This document shows positions 1 to 6,916 of a DNA stretch of 10,228 bases, piece after piece. The DNA lies in NCBI GenBank assembly GCA_905214605.1, contig CAJMMY010000024.1, positions 1-10,228 on the forward strand. Reading direction: 5' to 3'. The first letter of the stretch is position 1. Every line of letters starts with the position of its first letter. Source of the DNA: an uncultured bacterium (GTDB taxonomy: Bacteria; Bacillota_A; Clostridia; Oscillospirales; Oscillospiraceae). The notes beneath the pieces are model-generated. The model made no database searches. It was given only the letters and a program-made list of their open reading frames with translations, and was not told the DNA's origin. Position numbers and translations under genes: made by a program.

Positions 1-68
1 TCTCTCAGGAGGAATATGACGAGGTCGTGGCCATCAAGCCCATGTTCCTGGTCAGTGATTACGAGTGA
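1..68 (+). CDS. C-terminal end of an unidentified protein (5' partial)
   Basis: The reading frame that starts at base 3 is open from the window edge to a TGA at 66-68. It encodes about 21 residues ending in ...VAIKPMFLVSDYE. A strong intrinsic terminator begins 26 bases later, which supports this being the true 3' end of a plus-strand gene. The tail is acidic with a short hydrophobic patch (MFLV) and carries no motif I recognise, so no function can be given. The bulk of the gene lies outside the window. Confidence 0.5.
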   Translation, partial: SQEEYDEVVAIKPMFLVSDYE

Positions 69-94
69 TCGTATTATAAGGTATACAGGTATGC

Positions 95-126
95 AAAAAG
101 CGGAGGCCGTCGGCCTCCGCTTTTTT
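95..126. terminator. Bidirectional intrinsic terminator between convergent genes
   Basis: A perfect 9-bp GC-rich stem, GCGGAGGCC (100-108) and GGCCTCCGC (112-120), closes a 3-nt GTC loop. AAAAA (95-99) lies on the left and TTTTTT (121-126) on the right, so each strand has a U-tract after the hairpin. It sits between the end of the plus-strand partial gene and the end of the minus-strand YgjP-like gene and can serve both. Confidence 0.9.
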
Positions 127-158
127 GCTGCGCATTGGATGGCATTTTCCGCGCTTTT

Positions 159-668
159 CTAATTCAGCAGCTTTTTCCGCTCCTTCCAGTCCGGCAGGTA
201 TCGCTCCAGCAGCGCGTAAAAGCCGGGGCCGTGGTTCATCTCCCGGAGATGGCACAGTTCATGGACCACCACCAACTCCACTGCTTCCTCTGGACAGCAC
301 ATCAGGTAGCAGGAAAAGCACAGACTGCCCTTGCTGGAGCAGCTCCCGTAGCGTTTTCTGGCCGTGGTGATCCGAAGACCGGTGGGGTGGACCCCCATGA
401 TGGCGCTCCAATGGGCCACCCTCTCCGGTAGAACGGCCTGTGCCTGTGTTTTCAGTGCCTGAGTTTCCGGAGCATCCGGCGGCGGCAGAGTGGGGCGGGC
501 GGCCTGCTTTGCCAGATGGCGGACGATCCAGTCCTTATGTTTTTCTACAAATGCGTCGATCTCCCGCCGGGAGATCCGCAGAGGGGCTCGGACGATCAGC
601 CGTCCCTCCCGCGTCAGCTCCAGTGCCAGGGTTTTCCGGCGGGAGCGGATCAATTCATACGTGTTCAT
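159..668 (-). CDS. YgjP-type zinc metallopeptidase (M48-like, DUF45)
   Basis: This predicted cytoplasmic protein of 169 residues matches the YgjP/DUF45 family layout. An N-terminal beta-rich region (ELIRSRRKTLALELTREGRLIVRAP) leads to the family block RYGSCSSKG at about 107-114. The zinc site follows: HELCH at 136-140, with H146 in NHGPGF as the likely third ligand and E137 as the catalytic base. The length is close to E. coli YgjP, so it appears complete. Substrates of this family are poorly known, so only a general protease role is inferred. The stretch after the SCSSKG block is unusually rich in cysteine (CFSCYLMCC, 117-125), where relatives usually have LNFNWRL-like residues. The start ATG at 666-668 has only a weak, distant Shine-Dalgarno-like AAGGTG. 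The gene is transcribed alone and ends at the shared terminator at 95-126. Confidence 0.88.
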   Translation of the reverse strand: MNTYELIRSRRKTLALELTREGRLIVRAPLRISRREIDAFVEKHKDWIVRHLAKQAARPTLPPPDAPETQALKTQAQAVLPERVAHWSAIMGVHPTGLRITTARKRYGSCSSKGSLCFSCYLMCCPEEAVELVVVHELCHLREMNHGPGFYALLERYLPDWKERKKLLN

Positions 669-770
669 AAGAGCAGTATAGCACCTTCGTCAAGTCCTTG
701 AGAAAAATGAATAATTTTTGTACTAATTGTAAATTTTGCTGGATGCGTAATCGTTTTTATGATATTAGCG

Positions 771-798
771 TTGACATGTATCGAATAAAGGGTATACT
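771..798 (+). promoter_or_regulatory. Sigma-A-type promoter of the phosphoketolase gene
   Basis: A perfect -35 hexamer TTGACA (771-776) and a near-consensus -10 TATACT (793-798) are separated by 16 bases in an AT-rich stretch. Transcription would start near 805, giving a leader of about 25 bases that holds the AAAGGAGG ribosome binding site (816-823). The match suggests strong, housekeeping-type expression. I saw no clear operator overlapping it. Confidence 0.8.
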
Positions 799-830
799 AA
801 AATCAGAATATAATTAAAGGAGGTTCTTCT

Positions 831-3257
831 ATGCCTGCAAAAAAGAAAACAGCGCCTGTTAAGCTCACCGCAAATCCGCGCGGCAGCGCCCGTGTTTCTA
901 AAAAACCGCCTCTGACGCCTGCACAGCTGAAGCAGATCGACGCGTATTGGCGCGCATCCAATTACCTCACTGCCTGCCAGCTCTATTTGCTGGATAACCC
1001 CCTGCTGGAGCGGCCTTTGACCGCTGCGGATCTGAAGCAGACCATCGTGGGCCACTGGGGTACCTGCCCGGGCCAGAACTTCATCTATACGCATTTGGAC
1101 CGGGTCATCAAGCGGGATGATCTGGATATGATCTACCTTTCCGGCCCCGGTCACGGCGGCAACGCCATGGTGGCGCAGGATTGGCTGGACGGCTCCTATA
1201 CCGAGGTGTATCCCAACATCACCCGAGACGAAGAGGGTATGCAGAAACTGTTTAAGCAGTTCTCTTTCCCCGGCGGCATCGCCAGCCATGTGGCGCCGGA
1301 AACGCCGGGTTCCATCAACGAGGGCGGTGAGCTGGGCTACAGCTTGTCCCACGCATTCGGCGCCGTGGCGGATAACCCCGGTCTGATTGCCGCCTGCGTG
1401 GTGGGCGACGGCGAGGCGGAAACCGGACCGTTGGCCACTTCCTGGCAGCTGAATAAGTTTCTGGACCCGAAAACCGACGGCGCCGTGCTGCCCATTCTCC
1501 ATTTGAACGGATTTAAAATCGCAAACCCCACGGTTTTGGCCCGCATTACCCACGAAGAGTTGGAGCAGTTCCTCCGGGGCTGCGGCTGGACCCCCTATTT
1601 TGTAGAGGGCAGCGACCCGGCAGAAATGCACCCGAAAATGGCCGAAGCATTGGACACCTGCATCACGGAAATTCTGGAGTATCAGCGCCGCGCCCGGGAA
1701 GAGGGCGTGGACCAACGCCCCCGTTGGCCCATGATTGTGCTGCGCACTCCCAAGGGCTGGACCGGTCCAAAGGTGGTAGACGGCAAGAAAATCGAGGGTT
1801 CCTTCCGGGCGCATCAGGTGCCCATTCAAATTACCGATGAGGAACATCTGCATCTGTTGGAAGACTGGCTGAAAAGCTACCGTCCCGAGGAGCTGTTTGA
1901 CGAAAACGGCACCCCGAAAGACTACATGATGGACTTTGTTCCCGAGGGCACCCGGCGCATGGGTCTGAACCCCCACGCCAACGGCGGTCTGCTCCTCCGG
2001 GACCTGCGGATGCCCGATTTCCGGGACTACGCATTGAACGTACCCTACCCCGGCGCCGTAGACGCGCAGGATATGATTGAACTGGGCGCATTCGTCCGGG
2101 ATATTCTGAAACTGAATAGCGAGCGCCGGAATTTCCGGGTATTCGGCCCCGATGAAACCCAATCCAACCGTCTGGGCAAGGTCTTTGAGGTCACCGGTCG
2201 GGATTGGAATGCCGATGTTGACGAGGACGATGAATTCCTCTCCCGGGACGGCCGGGTCATGGACTCCATGCTCTCCGAGCACGTGTGCGAGGGTATGCTG
2301 GAGGGTTATCTGCTCACCGGACGGCACGGATTTTTCAACTCCTATGAGGCCTTTATCCGCGTGGTGGACTCCATGTTCTCTCAGCACGCAAAATGGCTGA
2401 AAGTGTGCAGTCAGCTGCCTTGGCGGCAGGATATTGCCTCTTTGAACTATGTGCTGTCCAGTAACGTCTGGCAGCAGGACCACAACGGTTTTACCCATCA
2501 GGACCCGGGTTTCCTGGACCACGTGAGCAACAAAAAGGCAGACGTGGTGCGGATGTACCTGCCCCCCGATACCAACACCCTGCTGTGCTGCTTTGACCAC
2601 TGCATCCGTTCCCGGAACTACGTGAATGTGATGGTCACCAGTAAGCACCCCCGCCCCCAGTGGCTGACCATGGACCAAGCCGTGAAACACTGCACGGAAG
2701 GTCTGGGCATCTGGCAGTGGGCCTCCAATGACCAAGGCGCCGAGCCGGATTTGGTCATGGCTTGCGCCGGGGAAACCCCCACGTTGGAGGCATTGGCCGC
2801 CGTGATGATTCTCCGGGAGCATTTCCCCGAGCTGAAAATCCGGTTCGTAAACGTGGTGGACCTGTTCCGTCTGCAATCCAACGAGCAGCACCCCCACGGT
2901 CTGACCGACGCGGACTTCGATGCCATTTTCACCACCAACGTACCCATCGTGTTCGCATTCCACGGCTATCCCTCCCTCATTCACAAGCTGACCTACAAGC
3001 GGCATAACAAGAATCTTCACGTCCGGGGCTACGTGGAAGAGGGCACCATTACCACGCCCTTTGATATGCGGGTGCAGAACTATCTGGACCGGTATCATCT
3101 GGTGATGCTGGCTTTGCAGCAGCTGCCTTGTCTGGGCAACCGGGGCGCGGCGCTGAATCAGGAAATGAAAGACAAACTGGTGGAACACGCCCAGTATATC
3201 GCAGAGTACGGCATTGATATGCCGGAAATTGCCGATTGGCGCTGGAAAGCAATTTAA
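831..3257 (+). CDS. xfp: Xylulose-5-phosphate/fructose-6-phosphate phosphoketolase
   Basis: Thiamine diphosphate enzyme that cleaves xylulose 5-phosphate (and in many members fructose 6-phosphate) with phosphate to acetyl phosphate plus glyceraldehyde 3-phosphate or erythrose 4-phosphate. Acetyl phosphate can then yield ATP through acetate kinase. The 808-residue length fits the family. Visible family blocks are AYWRASNYL (38-46), GHWGTCPG (74-81), GPGHGG (105-110), [20 protein letters not shown] (146-165), the cofactor/Mg site GDGEAETGP (192-200) and [10 protein letters not shown] (224-233). The start is set by AAAGGAGG seven bases upstream. The first 26 or so residues, rich in Lys, Arg and Pro, precede the usual start of the fold and look like a basic extension. 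The gene is monocistronic, with its own promoter and a strong terminator. Fructose 6-phosphate use cannot be decided from sequence. Confidence 0.96.
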   Translation: MPAKKKTAPVKLTANPRGSARVSKKPPLTPAQLKQIDAYWRASNYLTACQLYLLDNPLLERPLTAADLKQTIVGHWGTCPGQNFIYTHLDRVIKRDDLDMIYLSGPGHGGNAMVAQDWLDGSYTEVYPNITRDEEGMQKLFKQFSFPGGIASHVAPETPGSINEGGELGYSLSHAFGAVADNPGLIAACVVGDGEAETGPLATSWQLNKFLDPKTDGAVLPILHLNGFKIANPTVLARITHEELEQFLRGCGWTPYFVEGSDPAEMHPKMAEALDTCITEILEYQRRAREEGVDQRPRWPMIVLRTPKGWTGPKVVDGKKIEGSFRAHQVPIQITDEEHLHLLEDWLKSYRPEELFDENGTPKDYMMDFVPEGTRRMGLNPHANGGLLLRDLRMPDFRDYALNVPYPGAVDAQDMIELGAFVRDILKLNSERRNFRVFGPDETQSNRLGKVFEVTGRDWNADVDEDDEFLSRDGRVMDSMLSEHVCEGMLEGYLLTGRHGFFNSYEAFIRVVDSMFSQHAKWLKVCSQLPWRQDIASLNYVLSSNVWQQDHNGFTHQDPGFLDHVSNKKADVVRMYLPPDTNTLLCCFDHCIRSRNYVNVMVTSKHPRPQWLTMDQAVKHCTEGLGIWQWASNDQGAEPDLVMACAGETPTLEALAAVMILREHFPELKIRFVNVVDLFRLQSNEQHPHGLTDADFDAIFTTNVPIVFAFHGYPSLIHKLTYKRHNKNLHVRGYVEEGTITTPFDMRVQNYLDRYHLVMLALQQLPCLGNRGAALNQEMKDKLVEHAQYIAEYGIDMPEIADWRWKAI

Positions 3258-3286
3258 GTTTCCGGTTTTCCACCGAATATGCACAA

Positions 3287-3323
3287 ATGCGGGAAGTCAC
3301 AGCGACTTCCCGCATGATTTTTT
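3287..3323 (+). terminator. Intrinsic terminator after xfp
   Basis: A perfect 12-bp stem, ATGCGGGAAGTC (3287-3298) and GACTTCCCGCAT (3304-3315), has a 5-nt ACAGC loop. A run of six T (3318-3323) follows two bases later. It lies 30 bases after the xfp stop and just before the end of the convergent nfo gene. On the minus strand the downstream tract is only mildly T-rich, so it may terminate nfo less efficiently. Confidence 0.9.
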
Positions 3324-3329
3324 CGCAGA

Positions 3330-4163
3330 TTATCCATGGAGTTTCCGCAGCAGCGCAATTTCTTCCCCATAGCCGGAATCCGCCGTCTGGGGTGTTTCCA
3401 AAATAAACGGAATTCCCTGCAAAGCCGGGTGGCAGATGATGCGCCGAATGGCATCGATGGACAGCTTTCCCTCGGTGATGCGGGCATGGCGGTCTTTATG
3501 GCTGCCCCGGTCATTCAAGCTGTTGTTCAAATGCACCGCCTTCAGGCGCTTGAGCCCCACAACCTTGTCGAATTCCGTCAGCACACCGTCCAAATCGTTT
3601 TCCACATCGTAGCCTGCGTCCCACACATGGCAGGTATCCAGACAGACGCCCATCTGTGCCTGATGCTCCGTTCCGTCCAAAATGGCTCGGAGTTCTTCAA
3701 AGCGGCTGCCCACTTCGCTGCCTTTTCCCGCCATGGTTTCCAGCAGCACGGTGGTATGCATTTCCGGCCAAAGCACTTGATTCAGCAGGGCCGTTATCTC
3801 CCGGATTCCCGTTTCCACCCCTTGCCCCACATGGCTGCCCGGGTGGAAATTATAAAACTGTCCCGGCATTGCCTCCAGCTTTTCCAAATCCTCCGAAAAG
3901 GCCCGGTGGGCAAACTCCCGCACGGTTTCCTTGGCGCCGCAGGGGTTCAGGGTATAGGGCGCGTGAGCCACCATCGGCGCCATGGCATGTGCTTGACAAA
4001 AGGCCATAAATTCCGCTGCGTCCGCCGGGTCCAGGGGCTTTGCGCTGCCGCCCCGGGGATTCCGGGTAAACAGTGCCAAGGCATTGCCGCCCAATTCTGC
4101 GGCATGGCGCGCTGCCGGGGCATAACCGCCGGCAGAAGAAACGTGACATCCGATATAAAACAT
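3330..4163 (-). CDS. nfo: Endonuclease IV (deoxyribonuclease IV, AP endonuclease)
   Basis: Zinc-dependent TIM-barrel enzyme of base excision repair that cuts the DNA backbone 5' of abasic sites. From the ATG at 4163 the protein has 277 residues, close to the family length, and begins MFYIGCHVSSAGGY like E. coli Nfo. Residues matching the three-zinc site are H67 (VAHAPY), H107 (NFHPGS), E142 (LLETMAG), D176 and H179 (LDTCH), H211 (VHLNNS), D224 and H226 (KDRH) and E256 (LETP), so the enzyme should be active. The frame stays open upstream to 4238, but those extra 25 codons read through Illumina adapter sequence (4176-4191) and are not real coding sequence. No proper Shine-Dalgarno is visible. 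An AGG at the insert/adapter boundary may be the remnant of one. The 5' flank is therefore unreliable. Confidence 0.94.
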   Translation of the reverse strand: MFYIGCHVSSAGGYAPAARHAAELGGNALALFTRNPRGGSAKPLDPADAAEFMAFCQAHAMAPMVAHAPYTLNPCGAKETVREFAHRAFSEDLEKLEAMPGQFYNFHPGSHVGQGVETGIREITALLNQVLWPEMHTTVLLETMAGKGSEVGSRFEELRAILDGTEHQAQMGVCLDTCHVWDAGYDVENDLDGVLTEFDKVVGLKRLKAVHLNNSLNDRGSHKDRHARITEGKLSIDAIRRIICHPALQGIPFILETPQTADSGYGEEIALLRKLHG

Positions 4164-4175
4164 AACTGCAAACCT

Positions 4176-4191
4176 AGATCGGAAGAGCGTC
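4176..4191. other. Illumina TruSeq adapter remnant (probable assembly artefact)
   Basis: The 16 bases AGATCGGAAGAGCGTC are identical to the start of the Illumina universal adapter read-through sequence. Read on the minus strand they are GACGCTCTTCCGATCT, the 3' end of the adapter, after which a library insert begins. Here the insert would begin AGGTTTGCAGTT followed by the nfo ATG. The match stops at 4191, since the adapter would continue GTG and the window has CAA. A chance 16-mer match in a window this size is very unlikely. Confidence 0.9.
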
Positions 4192-4227
4192 CAAACAAAG
4201 CAATATCCCCCCGGAAAACCGAGGGGA
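4192..4227 (-). terminator. Probable terminator of the nfnAB operon
   Basis: Minus-strand RNA would form CCCCUCGG (4226-4219), a UUUU loop (4218-4215) and CCGGGGGG (4214-4207). This is an 8-bp stem with one G-U pair, extendable by a U-A pair at 4206/4227. The pair is an A-C mismatch on the plus strand, so the structure fits minus-strand RNA. The tail (TATTGCTTTGTTT) is U-rich but interrupted. It runs straight into the adapter remnant, so the native tail may be truncated. It lies about 125 bases after the nfnB stop, in a stretch where I see no gene. Confidence 0.45.
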
Positions 4228-4351
4228 CACCGCTGCAATGGAATAAGAAATATGAAAGAAGGGGAAGAAAAACAGCAAATATGCGTTACCGTGACTTCCC
4301 TATGTATCCCTTCGACAAGGGCAGGGTATCACGTTTTCCCGGCGGGGTCAA

Positions 4352-5746
4352 TCACTTTCCCTTGGACCCCCGGAGATATTCGTCAATGGCCGCTGCGGAC
4401 TTCTTGCCTGCGCCCATTGCCAGAATCACCGTTGCCGCGCCGGTAACCGCGTCGCCGCCGGAGAACACATTCTCCAGAGAGGTCTGACCGGTTGCCTCGT
4501 CCGCCTGAATACCGCCCTTGGGCGTAAATTCCAGACCTTCCGTGGTCTTGCGAATCAAGGGGTTGGGGTTGGTGCCCAGCGCCATGATGACCACATCCAC
4601 GTCTAGCTCTTCAAACTGGCCTTCCACAGGAACGGGCTTGCGGCGGCCGCGCTCGTCCGGCTCGCCCAGCTCCATGACCTGACACTTGATTTTAGAAACG
4701 CCCACCTTCGGGTCGCCTTCGATTTCCACAGGGTTGCGCAGGGTGCGGAACACAATGCCCTCTTCCTGTGCATGCTCCACTTCCTCTTTCCGGGCGGGCA
4801 GCTCTTCCATACCTCTGCGGTAAACGATGCTCACCTCTTCGGCGCCCAGACGGAGCGCGCAGCGCGCTGCGTCCATTGCCACGTTGCCGCCGCCTACAAC
4901 GGCTGCCCGTTTCGGACGCTTAATGGGGGTGTGGCTGCCTTCCTGATAGGCTTTCATCAGATTGATGCGGGTCAAAAATTCGTTTGCGGAGTAAACGCCT
5001 TTCAGGTTTTCTCCGGGAATATGCATGAACATGGGCAAACCGGCGCCGGAGCCGATGAACACGGCATCGTACTCTTCCCGCAGCTCATTGACGTCAATGA
5101 CCTTGCCCACCACCATATCGGTGAGAATTTCCACGCCCAGAGCCTTCAGACCCTCGATTTCCCGGGCCACAATGGCTTTAGGCAGACGGAACTCGGGAAT
5201 ACCGTAGCTCATCACGCCGCCGGGCAGATGCAATGCCTCGTACACAGTCACGGCATAGCCCCGCTTTGCCAAATCACCGGCGCAGGTCAAGCCTGCGGGA
5301 CCGGAGCCGACCACAGCTACCTTGTAGCCGTTGGGTTCGGGTTTCTGAACATTTTCCAGAGGTTTCTCATTGTGACGGTCCGCCACGAAACGCTCAATCC
5401 GGCCGATGGCCACGCTTTCGCCCTTAATGCCCCGGGCGCAGTACTTCTCACACTGATTTTCCTGGGGGCAAACACGGCCGCACACGGCGGGCAGGCTGGA
5501 ATCAATGGAAATGATGCGGTAAGCCTCGTCAAAATCACCCTCGCCGGCGGCGCGGATAAATGCCGGAATGTTCAAAGACACCGGGCAGCCTTCCCGGCAG
5601 CGGGGATATCTGCATTGCAGGCAGCGGGCTGCCTCGTCCTTCACCTGTTCTTCGGTGTAGCCGGTGGCCACTTCGTCAAAGTTTCTGGCCCGCACCAGAG
5701 GTTCCTGGGTGGGCATGGGATTTTTCGTCATAGACATATTGGCCAT
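4352..5746 (-). CDS. nfnB: NfnB, large subunit of electron-bifurcating ferredoxin:NADP+ oxidoreductase
   Basis: Flavoprotein of the glutamate-synthase small-subunit-like family, 464 residues, cytoplasmic. With NfnA it couples NADH and reduced ferredoxin oxidation to reduction of two NADP+, or the reverse. The N-terminal domain carries two cysteine groups for [4Fe-4S] clusters: C42, C45, C50 and C54, then C89, C93, C99 and C103. FAD binding is shown by VVGSGPAGL (145-153) and the C-terminal FSGGDAVTGAATVILAMGAGK block. A second nucleotide site, VVGGGNVAMDAAR (283-295), fits NADP(H). The length agrees with NfnB (about 465 residues). The start ATG is one base after the nfnA stop, and GGAGGTGG inside the nfnA end is its ribosome binding site, so the two are translationally coupled. 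M4 or M6 are possible alternative starts. By sequence alone it resembles GltD, but the adjacent NfnA and absence of a GltB gene favour NfnB. Confidence 0.92.
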   Translation of the reverse strand: MANMSMTKNPMPTQEPLVRARNFDEVATGYTEEQVKDEAARCLQCRYPRCREGCPVSLNIPAFIRAAGEGDFDEAYRIISIDSSLPAVCGRVCPQENQCEKYCARGIKGESVAIGRIERFVADRHNEKPLENVQKPEPNGYKVAVVGSGPAGLTCAGDLAKRGYAVTVYEALHLPGGVMSYGIPEFRLPKAIVAREIEGLKALGVEILTDMVVGKVIDVNELREEYDAVFIGSGAGLPMFMHIPGENLKGVYSANEFLTRINLMKAYQEGSHTPIKRPKRAAVVGGGNVAMDAARCALRLGAEEVSIVYRRGMEELPARKEEVEHAQEEGIVFRTLRNPVEIEGDPKVGVSKIKCQVMELGEPDERGRRKPVPVEGQFEELDVDVVIMALGTNPNPLIRKTTEGLEFTPKGGIQADEATGQTSLENVFSGGDAVTGAATVILAMGAGKKSAAAIDEYLRGSKGK

Positions 5747-5747
5747 C

Positions 5748-6590
5748 TTACTCCACCTCCATTTTGAACAGATTGCAGGCTACGTCCCGTTCTTTCTTCT
5801 CGAAATCCTGATACATGGTGCTGCGGCAGATTGCCTCGTCGAAGTCAATCAAGTGACCGTCGAATTCCGGACCGTCCACGCAGGCGAATTTGATTTCGCC
5901 GCCTACGGTCAGTCGGCAGCCGCCGCACATTCCGGTGCCGTCCACCATGATGGGGTTCATAGAGGCCAAGGTTTTAATGCCGTACTTTTTCGTCAGCAGG
6001 CAAACAAATTTCATCATCGGCAGGGGTCCCAGCGTAATGACCTTGTCGTACTTCCGGCCGCTGTCAATCAGACTCTGCAGACCCTCGGTCACCAGACCCT
6101 TGGTTGCGTAGCTGCCGTCGTCGGTCATCACAACGCAGTGGTTGGTCATTGCGGTGATTTCCTTTTCCAGAATCACCAGATCCTTGTTCCGGAAACCGAT
6201 GACCGCGTCCACATCTACGCCCCGGTTATGCAGCTCCCGAATGACCGGGAAACCGATGGCGCAGCCGGAGCCGCCGGCTACCACGCAAACGGTTTTCGCA
6301 TCGTCCAGATCCGTGGGGTTGCCCAGAGGACCCACCACGTCTGCCAGATACTCGCCGGGCTTTTTATGATTCATCGTCTCCGTGGTTGCGCCGGCAACCT
6401 GGAAAATGAAACTAATCGTTCCCCGTTCAATATCCCAATCCTCAATGGTCAGGGGAATTCGCTCGCCGTCATCGGTGACGCGGAGAATACCGAACTGGCC
6501 GGTTTTTACTTTTTTTGCAATATGAGGCGCCTCCAACGTGATTTTTGTCAGAGTCGGGTTCAGCGGTTCCATATCTACGATTTTTACCAT
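5748..6590 (-). CDS. nfnA: NfnA, small subunit of electron-bifurcating ferredoxin:NADP+ oxidoreductase
   Basis: NAD(H)-binding flavoprotein of the ferredoxin-NADP reductase-like superfamily (sulfide dehydrogenase/dihydroorotate dehydrogenase electron-transfer subunit type), 280 residues. In the Nfn complex this subunit carries FAD and a [2Fe-2S] cluster. FAD contact: ERIPLTIEDWD (43-53). Nucleotide-binding glycine loop: VVAGGSGCAIGFP (103-115). The cluster motif is MVDGTGMCGGC...FACVDG, with C222, C225 and C237 and D217 as the probable unusual fourth ligand reported for NfnA. I chose the ATG at 6590 because GGAGGT lies nine bases upstream and the protein then begins MVKIVDMEPLNPTLTKITLEAP, as relatives do. 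The same frame is open to 6653, but that earlier start lacks a ribosome binding site and overlaps the leader. Transcribed with nfnB. Confidence 0.93.
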   Translation of the reverse strand: MVKIVDMEPLNPTLTKITLEAPHIAKKVKTGQFGILRVTDDGERIPLTIEDWDIERGTISFIFQVAGATTETMNHKKPGEYLADVVGPLGNPTDLDDAKTVCVVAGGSGCAIGFPVIRELHNRGVDVDAVIGFRNKDLVILEKEITAMTNHCVVMTDDGSYATKGLVTEGLQSLIDSGRKYDKVITLGPLPMMKFVCLLTKKYGIKTLASMNPIMVDGTGMCGGCRLTVGGEIKFACVDGPEFDGHLIDFDEAICRSTMYQDFEKKERDVACNLFKMEVE

Positions 6591-6599
6591 TTTTTGACT

Positions 6600-6605
6600 A
6601 CCTCC
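6600..6605 (-). promoter_or_regulatory. Ribosome binding site that sets the nfnA start
   Basis: On the minus strand GGAGGT lies nine bases before the ATG at 6590. It sits inside the upstream extension of the frame (start 6653), which argues against that longer form. Confidence 0.8.
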
Positions 6606-6636
6606 ATACCGAAAATAATTTGTTTTTCCCCTTCTG

Positions 6637-6674
6637 TGTGAAAAAATTTTCAATTACGTCAAACTTTTTTCACA
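6637..6674. promoter_or_regulatory. Inverted repeat upstream of nfnA, possible operator
   Basis: TGTGAAAAAA (6637-6646) and its exact reverse complement TTTTTTCACA (6665-6674) form 10-base arms 18 bases apart. They lie 47-84 bases upstream of the nfnA start. The left arm also belongs to a tighter palindrome, TGAAAA-AA-TTTTCA (6639-6652). A minus-strand TTGACG (6662-6657) lies between the arms and could be a -35, but I find no good -10 at the right distance. The TGTGA half-site recalls the redox regulator Rex (TTGTGA...TCACAA), but the spacing is much larger than in a Rex site, so the regulator is unknown. Confidence 0.35.
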
Positions 6675-6822
6675 TCATGCACAAATACACTTTTGTCTTC
6701 CCATGAATTCGTTATAACAATTGCCAATGCCTTTTACCCGTCATTTTCAAACTTTTTATTAAACGGAATTATTTTTTTGATATAAATTTTTCATTTTTTG
6801 TCTTAATTTATTGTTAAAAATT

Positions 6823-6831
6823 TGATATAAC
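6823..6831 (+). promoter_or_regulatory. Putative extended -10 promoter of the MATE-yfbR cluster
   Basis: TGATATAAC is a TGn extended -10 (TATAAC, 6826-6831) and has only a weak -35 (TTAATT) 17 bases upstream. An extended -10 can function without a good -35. A near-copy, TGATATAAA (6778-6786), lies 45 bases upstream and could be a second start site. The predicted leader is about 80 bases. Confidence 0.45.
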
Positions 6832-6903
6832 TGAAGGAAAATGGGGGAGATAGCAAGTTTTGCCATCAGAAATTGCATTTTCGCTCCAAATCCGGTTTCT
6901 GAC

Positions 6904-6909
6904 AGGAGG
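6904..6909 (+). promoter_or_regulatory. Ribosome binding site that sets the MATE start
   Basis: AGGAGG lies seven bases before the ATG at 6917. The frame is open further upstream to a TTG at 6860, but that start has no suitable ribosome binding site. Confidence 0.85.
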
Positions 6910-6916
6910 CGATTCC

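Larger units (their letters stand above)
6591..6916. other. AT-rich divergent intergenic region between nfnA and the MATE gene
   Basis: No gene is visible in these 326 bases. Reading from the left it holds the nfnA ribosome binding site, the 6637-6674 inverted repeat, a short palindrome GTTATAAC (6711-6718), two extended -10-like motifs facing the MATE gene (6778-6786 and 6823-6831), a leader of about 80 bases and the MATE ribosome binding site. Very AT-rich sequence from about 6740 to 6830 fits a promoter region serving both directions. The short frame open on the minus strand at 6814-7164 is not coding. Confidence 0.6.

Noticed and set aside
765..3284. A minus-strand frame open for 839 codons across the whole of xfp.
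   Set aside because: It mirrors a strongly codon-biased gene. The predicted protein is low-complexity, rich in His, Gln, Val and Gly, with no family motif, and the plus-strand frame is an unmistakable phosphoketolase with promoter, ribosome binding site and terminator.
4308..4321. Small hairpin CCCTT-CGAC-AAGGG after nfnB as a terminator.
   Set aside because: The 5-bp stem has no U-tract on the minus strand. The hairpin at 4207-4226 is a better candidate.
3336..4487. A plus-strand frame of 383 codons over nfo and the junction with nfnB.
   Set aside because: It is antisense to the conserved nfo gene, passes through the adapter remnant and the suspect junction, and has no recognisable domain.
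4352..5746. Reading this gene as gltD, the glutamate synthase small subunit.
   Set aside because: The fold is the same family, but the upstream coupled gene is an NfnA-type [2Fe-2S] flavoprotein and no large glutamate synthase subunit is present, so NfnB fits better.
4772..6641. Long plus-strand frames (331 and 325 codons) opposite nfnB and nfnA.
   Set aside because: They are antisense shadows with His/Gln/Ala-rich translations and no family resemblance. The minus strand has full NfnAB motifs.
6637..6652. A canonical Rex operator upstream of nfnA.
   Set aside because: The left half TGTGAA resembles Rex, but the opposing half at Rex spacing reads TTTTCA rather than TTCACA. The exact inverted copy is too far away. 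Kept only as an unassigned inverted repeat.
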